A stretch of DNA of 64,000 bases, from the NCBI GenBank assembly GCA_027532905.1, contig JAPZUA010000001.1:583565-647564 (forward strand), in the 5' to 3' direction. The number at the start of each line of letters is the position of its first letter. Within the stretch, counting starts at the first letter, position 1. The position numbers and the translations under genes were made by a program. Shown here one piece after another: positions 7,239 through 15,650 of the stretch. The stretch comes from Magnetospirillum sp. (GTDB lineage Bacteria > Pseudomonadota > Alphaproteobacteria > CACIAM-22H2). The notes beneath the pieces were generated by a model. That model did not search any database. It was given only the letters and a program-made list of their open reading frames with translations, and was not told the origin of the DNA.

Positions 7239-8989
7239 CAGAAAATCTCCGGTTCGGGCACTGGTGCGCCCTGTTCGAGGAAATCGAAATCCGCACCGTC
7301 GTTGGCCTGGCCGATATGGCGTTCGAGCAGCACGCCGTAGCTGCGCGCATAGCGCAAGGGCGGCGGGGCCCAAGCGGCTTTGCGGCGCGCAAGCTCGGCG
7401 TCCGACACGTCGAGATGCAGGCGGCGCGCTTCGACATCGAGCTCGATGAAGTCGCCATCCTGCACGAACGCAAGCGGCCCGCCGACATGCGATTCAGGGG
7501 CGACATGCAGCACGCAAGTGCCGTAATGCGTGCCGCTCATGCGCGCGTCGGACACGCGCACCATGTCGCGCACACCCTGCGCCAAAAGTTTTTTGGGGAT
7601 TGGCAAAGCACCCCATTCGGGCATGCCAGGGCCGCCCTTGGGACCCGCACCCTGCAACACAAGCACGCTGTCGGCATCGACCGGCAAGGCGGGATCGTCG
7701 ATGCGTGCGGAGAGATCGGCGTGGTTCTTGAACACGACCGCGCGTCCGCGATGTTTGGCCAAACGCGGATCGGCGGCCGAAGCTTTGATGACCGCCCCGT
7801 CGGGAGCGAGATTGCCGCGCAGCACGGCGATGGGCGCACCCTTCGTGACAGGATTGGCAAGCGGGCGGATCACGTCGGCGTCCCACACTTTGGCGCCTGC
7901 GACGTTCTCGCCCAGCGTCTTGCCGTTGACCGTGCGGCAATCGAGGGCGAGCCGGTCCTGCAATTGCGCCAGCAAAGCGGGCAGGCCGCCTGCGAAGAAA
8001 AAATCTTCCATCAGATTGTCGCCGGCCGGGAACACGTTGGCGAGCACTTGCGTTTCACGGCCTGCCGCGTCGAACGCGTCGAGATCGAGCTTCAAGCCCG
8101 CCCGACGCGCGATGGCCACCACATGTACGACCGCATTGGTCGACCCGCCCAACGCCATTAGTGTTACGAGCGCGTTCTGCAAAGCGCTTTGCGTGAAAAT
8201 GTCGGCGGGTTTGAGGTCTTCGGCGATCATGGCGACGATGCGTTCACCCGCTGCGTGCGCCATGCGGGCATGGCCCGAATCCGACGCGGGAATCGACGAC
8301 GCCCCCGGCAGCGTGAAGCCGAGCGCTTCGGCGATCGCCGTCATGGTCGAGGCGGTCCCCATCGTGTTGCAGGTACCGATCGTGCGCGTCATGCGGCTTT
8401 CGAGTTCGATCCAATCCTCCGGGCTGATTTTGCCCGCGCGCAGCTCGTCCCAGAATTTGCGCGTGTGCGTCCCCGCCCCCACCTTCTGGCCGCGCCAGCG
8501 CGCGTTCGACATCGGGCCTGCGGGCACGTAGATCGCCGGCAAGCCCATCGAGATTGCCCCCATCAGCAGGCCCGGCGTGGTCTTGTCGCAGCCGCCGAGC
8601 AGCACGGCCCCGTCGATCGGGTGCGAACGCAAGAGCTCCTCGACCTCCATCGCCAGAAAATTCCGGTACATCATTGTGGTCGGCTTGACGATGACTTCGC
8701 CCAGCGACAGTGCCGGCAATTCGACCGGAAAGCCGCCCGCCTGCCAGATGCCGTCTTTGACCTTCTGCGCGCGTTCGCGCAGATGGATGTGGCACGGGCT
8801 CATCTCGCTCCAGGTATTGACGATCGCGACGACGGGCTTGCCCATGAAATCCTGGCGCCGGAATCCCATCTGCTGGGTGCGCTGGCGATGAGCGAAAGCG
8901 CGCATGTCGCTTGCCATGTACCAACGCGCGCTGCGCAATTGCTTCGCCGCCACCGTCTGCCCTCCCCCGGTATCGTTCGTTCGCGGCAT
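7238..8989 (-). CDS. IlvD/Edd family sugar-acid dehydratase (pentonate dehydratase-like)
   Basis: A 583-residue Fe-S dehydratase of the IlvD/Edd family. Three cluster cysteines are in place: Cys66 (SEMSPCHIHL), Cys134 (LGGCDKTTPG) and Cys207 (GTCNTMGTAST), as are GGSTNAVVH and the C-terminal MSGTHYGTCVLH segment. Overall pattern is closest to the L-arabinonate/D-xylonate dehydratase branch rather than dihydroxy-acid dehydratase. It removes water from an aldonate to give a 2-keto-3-deoxy acid, the substrate of the coupled aldolase. First gene of a minus-strand run of six tightly spaced genes; divergent from the GH31 gene with 113 bases between the starts. The exact sugar acid is inferred. Confidence 0.87.
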   Translation of the reverse strand: MPRTNDTGGGQTVAAKQLRSARWYMASDMRAFAHRQRTQQMGFRRQDFMGKPVVAIVNTWSEMSPCHIHLRERAQKVKDGIWQAGGFPVELPALSLGEVIVKPTTMMYRNFLAMEVEELLRSHPIDGAVLLGGCDKTTPGLLMGAISMGLPAIYVPAGPMSNARWRGQKVGAGTHTRKFWDELRAGKISPEDWIELESRMTRTIGTCNTMGTASTMTAIAEALGFTLPGASSIPASDSGHARMAHAAGERIVAMIAEDLKPADIFTQSALQNALVTLMALGGSTNAVVHVVAIARRAGLKLDLDAFDAAGRETQVLANVFPAGDNLMEDFFFAGGLPALLAQLQDRLALDCRTVNGKTLGENVAGAKVWDADVIRPLANPVTKGAPIAVLRGNLAPDGAVIKASAADPRLAKHRGRAVVFKNHADLSARIDDPALPVDADSVLVLQGAGPKGGPGMPEWGALPIPKKLLAQGVRDMVRVSDARMSGTHYGTCVLHVAPESHVGGPLAFVQDGDFIELDVEARRLHLDVSDAELARRKAAWAPPPLRYARSYGVLLERHIGQANDGADFDFLEQGAPVPEPEIF

Positions 8990-9102
8990 CGTAACGAGGC
9001 GCGCGGCCGGGTCCAAGGAAAACGACCGGTCGATTTTTGCGGGGCCAATGACTATTGTGGCGCCGTTGCACCCAAAAACGGTCAAGCCCTCGAGAAGCAA
9101 AC

Positions 9103-11340
9103 GTGCAAATCGATTTCACGCAATATCTGCGCGCCGAAACCCTGACCCGTGCCGCCGATACGCAAGCAGCCATCGTCTTCGAGACCGAGATCGGGCCGCT
9201 TGCGATCGCCAAACATGGCGGCGACTGGCGCTTGACCTTCGGCGTCTCAAGCCTTCCCGACTATGCCCTCGTCGACGCTTCGGCCTATGTGCGGCCCGCA
9301 TGCGTCGAAACGGCACCGGGGCGCTATCGCCTCGGCGACGATTGCGAATGGCTCGAGATCACGAGCGCGCCCGTGCGCGTGCGCGTCGGCCGCAAGGGCT
9401 GGCTCGACGATCCGCTGACGTCGCTGACCGACGAACATTTCCGCGGCTGGACGCGCCTGCCCGCGTTTGCGCGCGGCCCCGAAGGCTGGCTTGCGGCCTT
9501 TGCACTCGACAGCGGCGAGCCGGTCTACGGGCTTGGCGAAAAATTTGGCCCCCTCAATCGGCGCGGCCAGTTCGTGACCAACCGCATCGAAGACGCGCTC
9601 GGCGTCAATACCGAGCTCTCCTACAAATCGATTCCGTTCCTGTGGGGTCTCAAGGCGGCGGGCGGCTGCTGGGGGGCGCTCGTGAACACGCCGGCACACG
9701 TGCACCATGCGGTCGGGTATCCGCAATGGTCGCATCGCAGCTACGCCGTGCTGTGCGAGGATGCGCAGCTCGATCTGTTTTTGCTGTGCGGGCCGGATCC
9801 AGCGCACGTGCTGGGGCGCTGCGCCGAGCTCACCGGCAAACCCGCTTTGCCGCCTTTCTGGTCGCTCGGCGTGTGGCTCTCGCGCGCCTATTACCGGACG
9901 GAAGCCGAAATCCTGGCCGCCGCCGACGAATGCCGCGCCTCGGGTTTTCCCGCCGACGTGATCACGTTCGACGGCCGCGCCTGGATGGTCGTCGAAACGC
10001 GCGCCACGCTCGACTTCGATCCCACGCGCTATCCCGATCCCAAAAAGACGATCGACAGACTCAAAGCGCAGGATTTCAAGATCTGCTGCTGGGAGTATCC
10101 GCTCGTTTCGATCCACAATGCCGAATATGCCGATCTGGAAAGGCGCGGCCTTTTCCTGCGCGAGGCCGACGGCAGCCCGCATGTCTACGATTGGGACGTG
10201 AAGCCCGGCACCTCGCCCTTCGGTGCGGTCCTCACGCCATTGCCGCCCTCGGGCATTCTCGATTTCACCAATCCCGAAGCGGTCGCGTGGTGGAAGGCGC
10301 GCCACGACCGGCTCTGGGCCTTGGGTGTAGACACGATGAAGACCGACTTCGGCGAGCAGGTGACGGACCGCGTCGTTGCGCACAACGGCGACAACGGGCG
10401 GCGCCTGCACAATGTCTATCCGCGCCTCTACAACCAAGCCGTATTCGAGGCGACCTCCGCCGCCAAGGGCCGCGAGAATGCCTGCGTGTGGGGCCGCGAC
10501 GGCTGGATCGGCGCGCAGCGTTTCCCCGTGCAATGGGGCGGCGACCCGCAGACCGACTGGGAAGGCATGGCGGCATCCATCCGCGGCGGCCTGTCCTACG
10601 GGCTTTCGGGCGTGCCGTACTACTCGAGCGACGTCGGCGGTTTCTACGGCTCCAAGCAGCCCGAGCCCGAGCTCTATCTGCGCTGGATCGCAGCTGGCGT
10701 CTTCTGCTCGCATTTCCGCTTCCACGGCATCGGCATCCGCGAGCCGTGGAGCCTCGGCGACGAGGTCGCGCGCCATGCGCGCGCGTGGCTCGACCTGCGC
10801 TATCGCCTGCTGCCGTATCTGTGGGGCTGCATCGAGATCGCGACGCGCACGGGCCTGCCGGTCATGCGTGCGATGGCGCTCGCCTTCCCGCGCGATCGCG
10901 CGGCACGCGCCTTCGAAGAGCAATTCATGTTCGGGCCCTCGCTGCTGGTCGCACCCATTCTGAAGCCGGGCCATGCCGTGGAAGTTTGGCTGCCCGAGGG
11001 CGGCTGGTACGATTTCTGGACCGGCCAGCGCGTGGAAGGCGGGCGCATGCTGCGCATCCACAATGTGCCGCTCGACCGCTTGCCGGTCTATGTGCGCGAG
11101 GGCCATATCGTCGCACTGGGCCGTCCAGTTTCGCATACGGGCCAAATCGACCGCAAACATCCGATCGCGGAAGTGCGCGCCTACGGCATGCCGGCGAACG
11201 AGCCGGTCGCAGGCGACGGCGTGTTGTCGCTGCGCTTCGAGGGGCCGCGCGTCTATCTGTCGGGTGCGGGGGACGCGAGCTTGCGCCTCTACGACTGCAC
11301 GGCCACGCGCGAATCGGCTGCGATCGCCTTCGGCCGATAG
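9103..11340 (+). CDS. Glycoside hydrolase family 31, YicI-like alpha-xylosidase
   Basis: A 745-residue retaining glycosidase. The catalytic nucleophile is Asp415 in KTDFGE and the acid/base is Asp481 in WGGD. Both lie within one residue of Asp416 and Asp482 of E. coli YicI alpha-xylosidase, and the N-terminal galactose-mutarotase-like, barrel and C-terminal beta domains follow in normal order. A GTG at 9103 is favoured as start with GAGAAG upstream. No signal peptide, so it acts on imported oligosaccharide in the cytosol. Differences from YicI near the sugar site (WEYP in place of WINPY) leave the leaving group and exact sugar open; alpha-glucosidase is the main alternative. The 3' end overlaps the opposite-strand amidohydrolase by 52 bases. 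Confidence 0.85.
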   Translation: MQIDFTQYLRAETLTRAADTQAAIVFETEIGPLAIAKHGGDWRLTFGVSSLPDYALVDASAYVRPACVETAPGRYRLGDDCEWLEITSAPVRVRVGRKGWLDDPLTSLTDEHFRGWTRLPAFARGPEGWLAAFALDSGEPVYGLGEKFGPLNRRGQFVTNRIEDALGVNTELSYKSIPFLWGLKAAGGCWGALVNTPAHVHHAVGYPQWSHRSYAVLCEDAQLDLFLLCGPDPAHVLGRCAELTGKPALPPFWSLGVWLSRAYYRTEAEILAAADECRASGFPADVITFDGRAWMVVETRATLDFDPTRYPDPKKTIDRLKAQDFKICCWEYPLVSIHNAEYADLERRGLFLREADGSPHVYDWDVKPGTSPFGAVLTPLPPSGILDFTNPEAVAWWKARHDRLWALGVDTMKTDFGEQVTDRVVAHNGDNGRRLHNVYPRLYNQAVFEATSAAKGRENACVWGRDGWIGAQRFPVQWGGDPQTDWEGMAASIRGGLSYGLSGVPYYSSDVGGFYGSKQPEPELYLRWIAAGVFCSHFRFHGIGIREPWSLGDEVARHARAWLDLRYRLLPYLWGCIEIATRTGLPVMRAMALAFPRDRAARAFEEQFMFGPSLLVAPILKPGHAVEVWLPEGGWYDFWTGQRVEGGRMLRIHNVPLDRLPVYVREGHIVALGRPVSHTGQIDRKHPIAEVRAYGMPANEPVAGDGVLSLRFEGPRVYLSGAGDASLRLYDCTATRESAAIAFGR

Positions 11341-12089
11341 AGCGCCACGGCGTTTTCGTAGAAGGCTTTGCGCGAAAGTTCCGGCCCCAGCACGCCCGCG
11401 ACGAGCGCCATGTCGGCCGGTTCGAACGGGCGGCGCGCGCGCGTGGACGGCATGTCGGTGCCGAACATCAGCGCGTCCGGGTTGGCGGCGGCGACCTTTT
11501 CCATCGCAATTTCGGGATCGACGAACACGCGCCCGAAGCCCGTAGCCTTGACCTTGGCCCCGGCCTTTGCCAGTGCCACAAGCCGTGCAAGGCCGCCTTC
11601 GCTCAAACCCAGATGGTCGATCACGAGCTGCGGCAAATCGCCGAGTGCGTCGATCTCGGACGGGCGCAAGGCCGCAAGGTCGGCATAGAGCTCGACATGC
11701 CAGCCGCACAATTTATGCACACGCCGCGCAAACGCCGAAATCGCCGCGAAACTCTCCGAGCCGCCGCGATGCTGGTTGAAACGCACGGCGCGCACGCCCG
11801 CCTCGTCGAGGGCCAGGAGCTCGTGGTCGAGCGTGGAGGCCGGCAGCTGCGTCACCCCCACAAAAGACGGTCCGAGCTTGGCCAAGGCCGCAACCATGTA
11901 ATCCTGGTCGAACGCCTGGAACGAGCCCGACACGATCGCCCCGCCGACGATGCCGAGCGGGGCCGCGGCAGCACAATACTCCGCGGCCCCGAAGGCGGGC
12001 GGCAGATAGCCGTCGTTGGCGACAAGCGGGAAATGCGGATCGACGATGTGCAGATGCGCATCGAACACGGGACCAAAGCCAAGCGTCAC
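11289..12089 (-). CDS. Amidohydrolase-2 family protein, probable aldonolactonase
   Basis: A 266-residue TIM-barrel hydrolase of the COG3618 type. The metal-binding opening DAHLH is at residues 10-14 with IVDPHFPLV behind it. Later family landmarks are VIDHLG and FGTDMPSTR, the latter carrying the conserved Asp. Relatives hydrolyse sugar lactones (fucono- and rhamnonolactone) or pyrone dicarboxylate. Between an aldose dehydrogenase/epimerase arm and a sugar-acid dehydratase, hydrolysis of the aldonolactone is the likely role. The GTG start at 12089 forms a 4-base GTGA overlap with the epimerase stop. The open frame extends far upstream, but only this start respects the epimerase gene. Confidence 0.75.
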   Translation of the reverse strand: MTLGFGPVFDAHLHIVDPHFPLVANDGYLPPAFGAAEYCAAAAPLGIVGGAIVSGSFQAFDQDYMVAALAKLGPSFVGVTQLPASTLDHELLALDEAGVRAVRFNQHRGGSESFAAISAFARRVHKLCGWHVELYADLAALRPSEIDALGDLPQLVIDHLGLSEGGLARLVALAKAGAKVKATGFGRVFVDPEIAMEKVAAANPDALMFGTDMPSTRARRPFEPADMALVAGVLGPELSRKAFYENAVALYRPKAIAADSRVAVQS

Positions 12090-13039
12090 GCCGACAACCT
12101 CGAAAACGAAAAAGCCACAGTTCCTTTCAGCGTCTCGCCGGGGGCGAGCACGACGGTGCCCGTATCGGCATGGCCCTTGGCCAACATGTTGAGCCCGTCG
12201 TTGCGGTTCGAAACGGGCTCGATGCAGAAAAACGGCTTGCCCGGCGGCACATAGACCACTAGATGGCCGAACACCGGATCGGCTGCAATGTCGAGTGCGA
12301 GATCCCATTCGGGCCACTCGATGCGCGCTTGGCCGGTCCAGCCGGCAAAACAATTGTCGAGCGACAAGGCGGCGACGAGTTTGCCCTCGGCCATGTTCCA
12401 GGCGGGCGGGACGGGATCGAGCGAGATCGGCATCATCGCCTCGTCGTTGCGCCACACGCCGGTGGTTGCCGCCACCACGCGGGTACCTGCGGCACGCTGA
12501 AAATACGGATGCAAACCAATTCCGGCCGGCATCGGGCTGGTTCCGGTATTGGCGATCTCCAGCGTCTGGGAAAAGCCGCCGTCGCGCGCCGCGAAGATCT
12601 GGCGTGCTTCGAAGGCGAACGGCCATTCGGCGACTTGGTTGCCGGTCGCGGCGTGCACGAGCCGCAGCGTCGCGTTCGCGTCGTCGGCCGATTCGACGTC
12701 CCACGCGCGCTGCCAGCCAATACCGTGGATCGAATGCGGATGGCTGCCGAAATTGGGCGCCAAGCGATAGCGCTTGCCCGCGAAATGCAGCGTGCACTCG
12801 CGCATGCGGTTGGAATAAGGCAGCAGCGCAAACGAACCCGCCAGGCGCACGTCGCGTGCGGCCAAGGCTGCGTCGGACATGCGACGCAGCGGCTCGATGC
12901 CGCCAGGCGTGGCCTCGCTCGGCCAGCCAAGATGGAGCCCCGCAAGCGCACCACCGACTTCGGGGGCGATGTCGAGCGCAAATGCGCCCGCGCGTAAGGT
13001 CAAAAGGCCCGAGATGACGGCGGACGAAGTTTGCGGCAC
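12086..13039 (-). CDS. Aldose 1-epimerase (mutarotase) family protein
   Basis: A protein of about 317 residues with a galactose-mutarotase fold. PYSNRMRE corresponds to the conserved Asn-Arg substrate segment, SHPHSIHGIGWQRAW carries the catalytic His, and GIGLHPYFQR and EPVSNRNDGLN complete the pattern. It interconverts alpha and beta anomers of aldoses; YicI-type enzymes release the alpha anomer and sugar dehydrogenases often prefer the other, so it fits this cluster. The GTG start at 13039 is a best guess; a TTG at 13003 would remove 12 residues. Coupled to the downstream lactonase gene by a 4-base overlap. Confidence 0.82.
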   Translation of the reverse strand: MPQTSSAVISGLLTLRAGAFALDIAPEVGGALAGLHLGWPSEATPGGIEPLRRMSDAALAARDVRLAGSFALLPYSNRMRECTLHFAGKRYRLAPNFGSHPHSIHGIGWQRAWDVESADDANATLRLVHAATGNQVAEWPFAFEARQIFAARDGGFSQTLEIANTGTSPMPAGIGLHPYFQRAAGTRVVAATTGVWRNDEAMMPISLDPVPPAWNMAEGKLVAALSLDNCFAGWTGQARIEWPEWDLALDIAADPVFGHLVVYVPPGKPFFCIEPVSNRNDGLNMLAKGHADTGTVVLAPGETLKGTVAFSFSRLSA

Positions 13040-13117
13040 GATCCGATTCCAGAGACGATTGGTCCGAAGACAGTTGAAACGAAGCACGAAGTCTAGCGCA
13101 AAAACGGGGGGAACGGC

Positions 13118-13885
13118 ATGTCCGGATACGCGATCTATCCAAGCCTCAAGGGACGCGGCGTTTTCGTGTCGGGCGGCGGCTCCGGGATCGGAGCAAGCTT
13201 CGTCGAGCATTTCGCCGCCCAAGGGGCGCATGTCGCCTTTGTCGATCTGGCCGAAGACGCCTCGGCCGCCCTCGTCGACAGAATCGCGGCGGCGGGCCAT
13301 CCCAAACCCTTTTTCCAGCGCTGCGACGTGACCGACACAGCCGCCTACCAGAGTGCGATCGCGGCTGCGAACACGGAAGTTGGGCCACTGCGTGTGCTCG
13401 TCAACAATGCCGCGCGCGACGACCGCCACAAAATCGACGACGTGACGCCCGAATACTGGGAGAAGTGCCTTGCGGTCAATCTGAAGCACCAGTTCTTCGC
13501 GATCCAGGCGGCGGCCCCCGCGATGCGCGAAGCGGGCGGCGGCTCGATCGTGAATATGGGGTCGGTATCGTGGATGCGGTCGCGCGACATTTTCATCGGG
13601 TATGCGACGTCCAAATCGGCGATCAACGGCATGACGCGCAGCCTCGCGCGCGAGTTGGGACCTGGCAATATCCGCGTCAATTGCCTGGTACCCGGTGCCA
13701 TCGTGACCGAACGCCAGACCGCCTTGTGGCGCAATCCCGAGGAGGATGCGCGGTTCTTCGAACTGCAGTCGCTCAAGTTTCGCTTGGGCCCGCAGCATTG
13801 CGCGCGCCTGGCCTTGTGGCTCGCCGCCGACGATTCCGACGGCTGCACGGGCCAGAACTTCATCGTCGATGGCGGGCTCGTGTAG
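13118..13885 (+). CDS. XylB-like short-chain aldose 1-dehydrogenase
   Basis: A 255-residue SDR. The cofactor loop GGGSGIGA is at residues 19-26, NNA at 96-98 and the catalytic triad at Ser149, Tyr162 and Lys166. The N-terminal AIYPSLKG and the segment VNNAARDDRHK closely recall Caulobacter D-xylose dehydrogenase XylB. The expected reaction is NAD(P)-dependent oxidation of an aldose (xylose most likely) to the lactone. GGGGGGAA stands before the ATG. Divergent from the epimerase gene with a 78-base gap. L-arabinose, fucose or galactose dehydrogenases of the same clan remain possible. Confidence 0.82.
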   Translation: MSGYAIYPSLKGRGVFVSGGGSGIGASFVEHFAAQGAHVAFVDLAEDASAALVDRIAAAGHPKPFFQRCDVTDTAAYQSAIAAANTEVGPLRVLVNNAARDDRHKIDDVTPEYWEKCLAVNLKHQFFAIQAAAPAMREAGGGSIVNMGSVSWMRSRDIFIGYATSKSAINGMTRSLARELGPGNIRVNCLVPGAIVTERQTALWRNPEEDARFFELQSLKFRLGPQHCARLALWLAADDSDGCTGQNFIVDGGLV

Positions 13886-13948
13886 GCGAGGTTGCGTGCG
13901 GTTGCGCGAATCAGGCCAGTCCAATAGGGTCGAACCCCGATCCTCGCC
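13885..13948 (+). other. Structured spacer with tRNA-like dyads
   Basis: Between the SDR stop and the next gene, GGCGAGG (13885-13891) pairs perfectly with CCTCGCC (13942-13948). Inside are a GCGT/GCGC hairpin with loop GCGGTT and a GGG-TCGAA-CCC hairpin. The order resembles acceptor, D and T arms, but the element is about ten bases short and no anticodon stem is evident. It is therefore not called as a tRNA. It may be leader structure of the downstream gene. Confidence 0.3.
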
Positions 13949-13965
13949 ACAAGGTCGCCTTACAC

Positions 13966-15183
13966 GTGAACGAGCCGCGCAAGAAAAAATCGCTATCGCC
14001 GATTCTCGATCAGATCGCCTATGGCGGATCGTCGGTGGCGCTCAACCTCATTCGGCTGACGGCCCTGGCGCGCGACCGGCACATGTTCCGCCAGGAAAGC
14101 CTCAACCGCACCGTAATCTTCAAATACCCGAATTTCGAACAGCAGATCGCCGAACAGCCGGCCGCCCCGCCGCCGAGTGCTGCAAAGCCAAGCGCGCCCA
14201 AGCCCGCACCGGCCCCCAAGCAAGCCGAGCCGCCGGCGCCGCCCGCACCCGAGCGGCCCATCGAAACCGCGATCTACGTGCCGTACGATTCCGAGCAGAT
14301 CGGGGCTGGTGGCTACGGCATCTATCTGCGCCAGCGCGAATTCGAACGGCTGCTCAAAGACCATGTCGGCATCGATTTCGAAACCAAGAGCGAGGCCTTC
14401 GAGCGCGACGTCGCGATTCTGCGCACGATCGACTCGGTGCCCTCGCTTGATCCGTTCCTGCTCAAGAGCGCGTTGCTCAAATACAGCGCCGACATCCATC
14501 CCGCCTATTTCGCGATCTCGGAAGCCGAAGAAGAGAGCATCAAGGGTCTCATCGCCAGCAAGGTCAATCCGATCGTGGCGCGCGCCCTCGGCCTTAAGGA
14601 CGTCGCCGACGTCAACGAGCGCTCGCAGCGCTTCCTGCAGGCTTTGTGGGATCCCTCGATGCCGGAGGCCAAGCTGTTCGTGTCCGCCTTCGGCATTTCG
14701 GGCGACCAGGCGTCGCTGATTTTTGAAGGCTGGAAGGGTGTCACGTTCTACGAGCATACGTTCACGCGCAACCTGCACCAGGTCGCGGGCGTGCTGCGCT
14801 GGCTCACCTCGCCGGACGCCACGCCGCTCGATATCCGCGAATTCAAGCACTACAAAGACCAGCAGGACATGTTCCGCCAGGCGGTCGTGAAAAAGCTGCG
14901 CAATCTGATTTCGAACGTGAACGGCATCTTCGCCGAATACACCGAATGCCACGGACAGTTCCTGCACGGGGGCGACGCCAAGCCGTTCCGCAATTTCCTT
15001 GCGGGCGTCTACCGGCGCTACTGGGTGCTCGGCTACTGCTCGATGGCCGTCTTGCACACCTGCAACATCCACGAACGCTTCATGCGCGAGGCGATCCAGA
15101 ATCGCCTGCGCTTCGAGCAGATCGAAGACATGCTGAAGCGCATGGATGCCTCGCTCTCGAGCCAGGCGAACGCGTCGATTTAG
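13966..15183 (+). CDS. Unrecognised protein with Pro/Ala-rich linker
   Basis: A 405-residue protein (GTG start at 13966; other starts possible) that I do not recognise. It has a basic N-terminus (MNEPRKKKSLSP), a folded-looking segment to about residue 65, then an extended Ala/Pro/Lys linker around residues 66-97. The C-terminal 300 residues are mostly helical with few hydrophobic runs. No signal peptide or membrane helix. Conserved-looking aromatic and Cys/His patches occur late (AEYTECHGQFLHGGD and YCSMAVLHTCNIHERF). The architecture suggests a cytosolic protein with a flexible tether. Its stop overlaps the opposite-strand RidA gene by four bases. No function proposed. Confidence 0.72.
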   Translation: MNEPRKKKSLSPILDQIAYGGSSVALNLIRLTALARDRHMFRQESLNRTVIFKYPNFEQQIAEQPAAPPPSAAKPSAPKPAPAPKQAEPPAPPAPERPIETAIYVPYDSEQIGAGGYGIYLRQREFERLLKDHVGIDFETKSEAFERDVAILRTIDSVPSLDPFLLKSALLKYSADIHPAYFAISEAEEESIKGLIASKVNPIVARALGLKDVADVNERSQRFLQALWDPSMPEAKLFVSAFGISGDQASLIFEGWKGVTFYEHTFTRNLHQVAGVLRWLTSPDATPLDIREFKHYKDQQDMFRQAVVKKLRNLISNVNGIFAEYTECHGQFLHGGDAKPFRNFLAGVYRRYWVLGYCSMAVLHTCNIHERFMREAIQNRLRFEQIEDMLKRMDASLSSQANASI

Positions 15184-15572
15184 GCACCTTCGCGCGCCGC
15201 CACGATCTCGATCTCGACCTTGAATTCAGGCCGCGTGAAGCCGCCCACCATCATCAGCGTCGAAGCGGGCGGCGGATAACCTTCGAACCAGCGGTCGCGC
15301 GCGTCCATGTAGGGCTTGAAGTCGTTGCGGTCGAGCACGAAGGCGTTCACGCGCACGACGTTCGAGCGATTCATGCCGGCGCCTTTGAGGATCGCGTCGA
15401 GATTGGCGAAGATGAGATCGCATTGCGCATCGATGCCTTCCGGCACCGAGCCGTCCTTCGCGATCGCGAGCTGGCCCGAGCTGAACAGCAGCCGGCCCGG
15501 CATGTCGACGGCGATGCCGTGCACGTAGCGCGCCAGCGGGGCGGCAAGTTCGGGCGGGGTCAATCTCTCCAT
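15180..15572 (-). CDS. RidA/YjgF/UK114 family protein
   Basis: A 130-residue RidA-fold protein. Family landmarks are LLFSSGQLA, the QCDLIFANLDAILKGAG helix, VVRVNAFVLD and the C-terminal EIEIVAA. An Arg in the segment GGFTRPEFKVEIEI occupies the place of the catalytic Arg that hydrolyses reactive enamine/imine intermediates in true RidA. Proteins of this size also serve in specific catabolic clusters as deaminases. It stands alone on the minus strand, divergent from the creatininase-like gene (78-base gap), which suggests a shared role in handling a nitrogenous metabolite. The ATG at 15572 is the only good start. Confidence 0.8.
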   Translation of the reverse strand: MERLTPPELAAPLARYVHGIAVDMPGRLLFSSGQLAIAKDGSVPEGIDAQCDLIFANLDAILKGAGMNRSNVVRVNAFVLDRNDFKPYMDARDRWFEGYPPPASTLMMVGGFTRPEFKVEIEIVAAREGA

Positions 15573-15650
15573 GTCGCGTGCACTCCCTGGCGTCGATGCG
15601 GGGAAGCGACTATATAACGGCCGACTTCGAAAAACAGGGAGCGACGGCAG

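Noticed and set aside
9103-11340. GH31 gene as a sulfoquinovosidase and the cluster as a sulfo-Entner-Doudoroff pathway
   Set aside because: The set of enzyme classes fits, but the GH31 aligns with YicI (KTDFGE and WGGD) and not with the YihQ-type motifs I know. Kept only as an alternative to test.
9247-11709. 820-codon open frame on the minus strand across the GH31 gene
   Set aside because: It is antisense to a gene with intact catalytic motifs, is rich in Arg/Ala/His without domain pattern and results from high GC content.
13885-13951. tRNA gene
   Set aside because: About ten bases too short, no anticodon stem-loop and an irregular T stem; reported only as a structured spacer.
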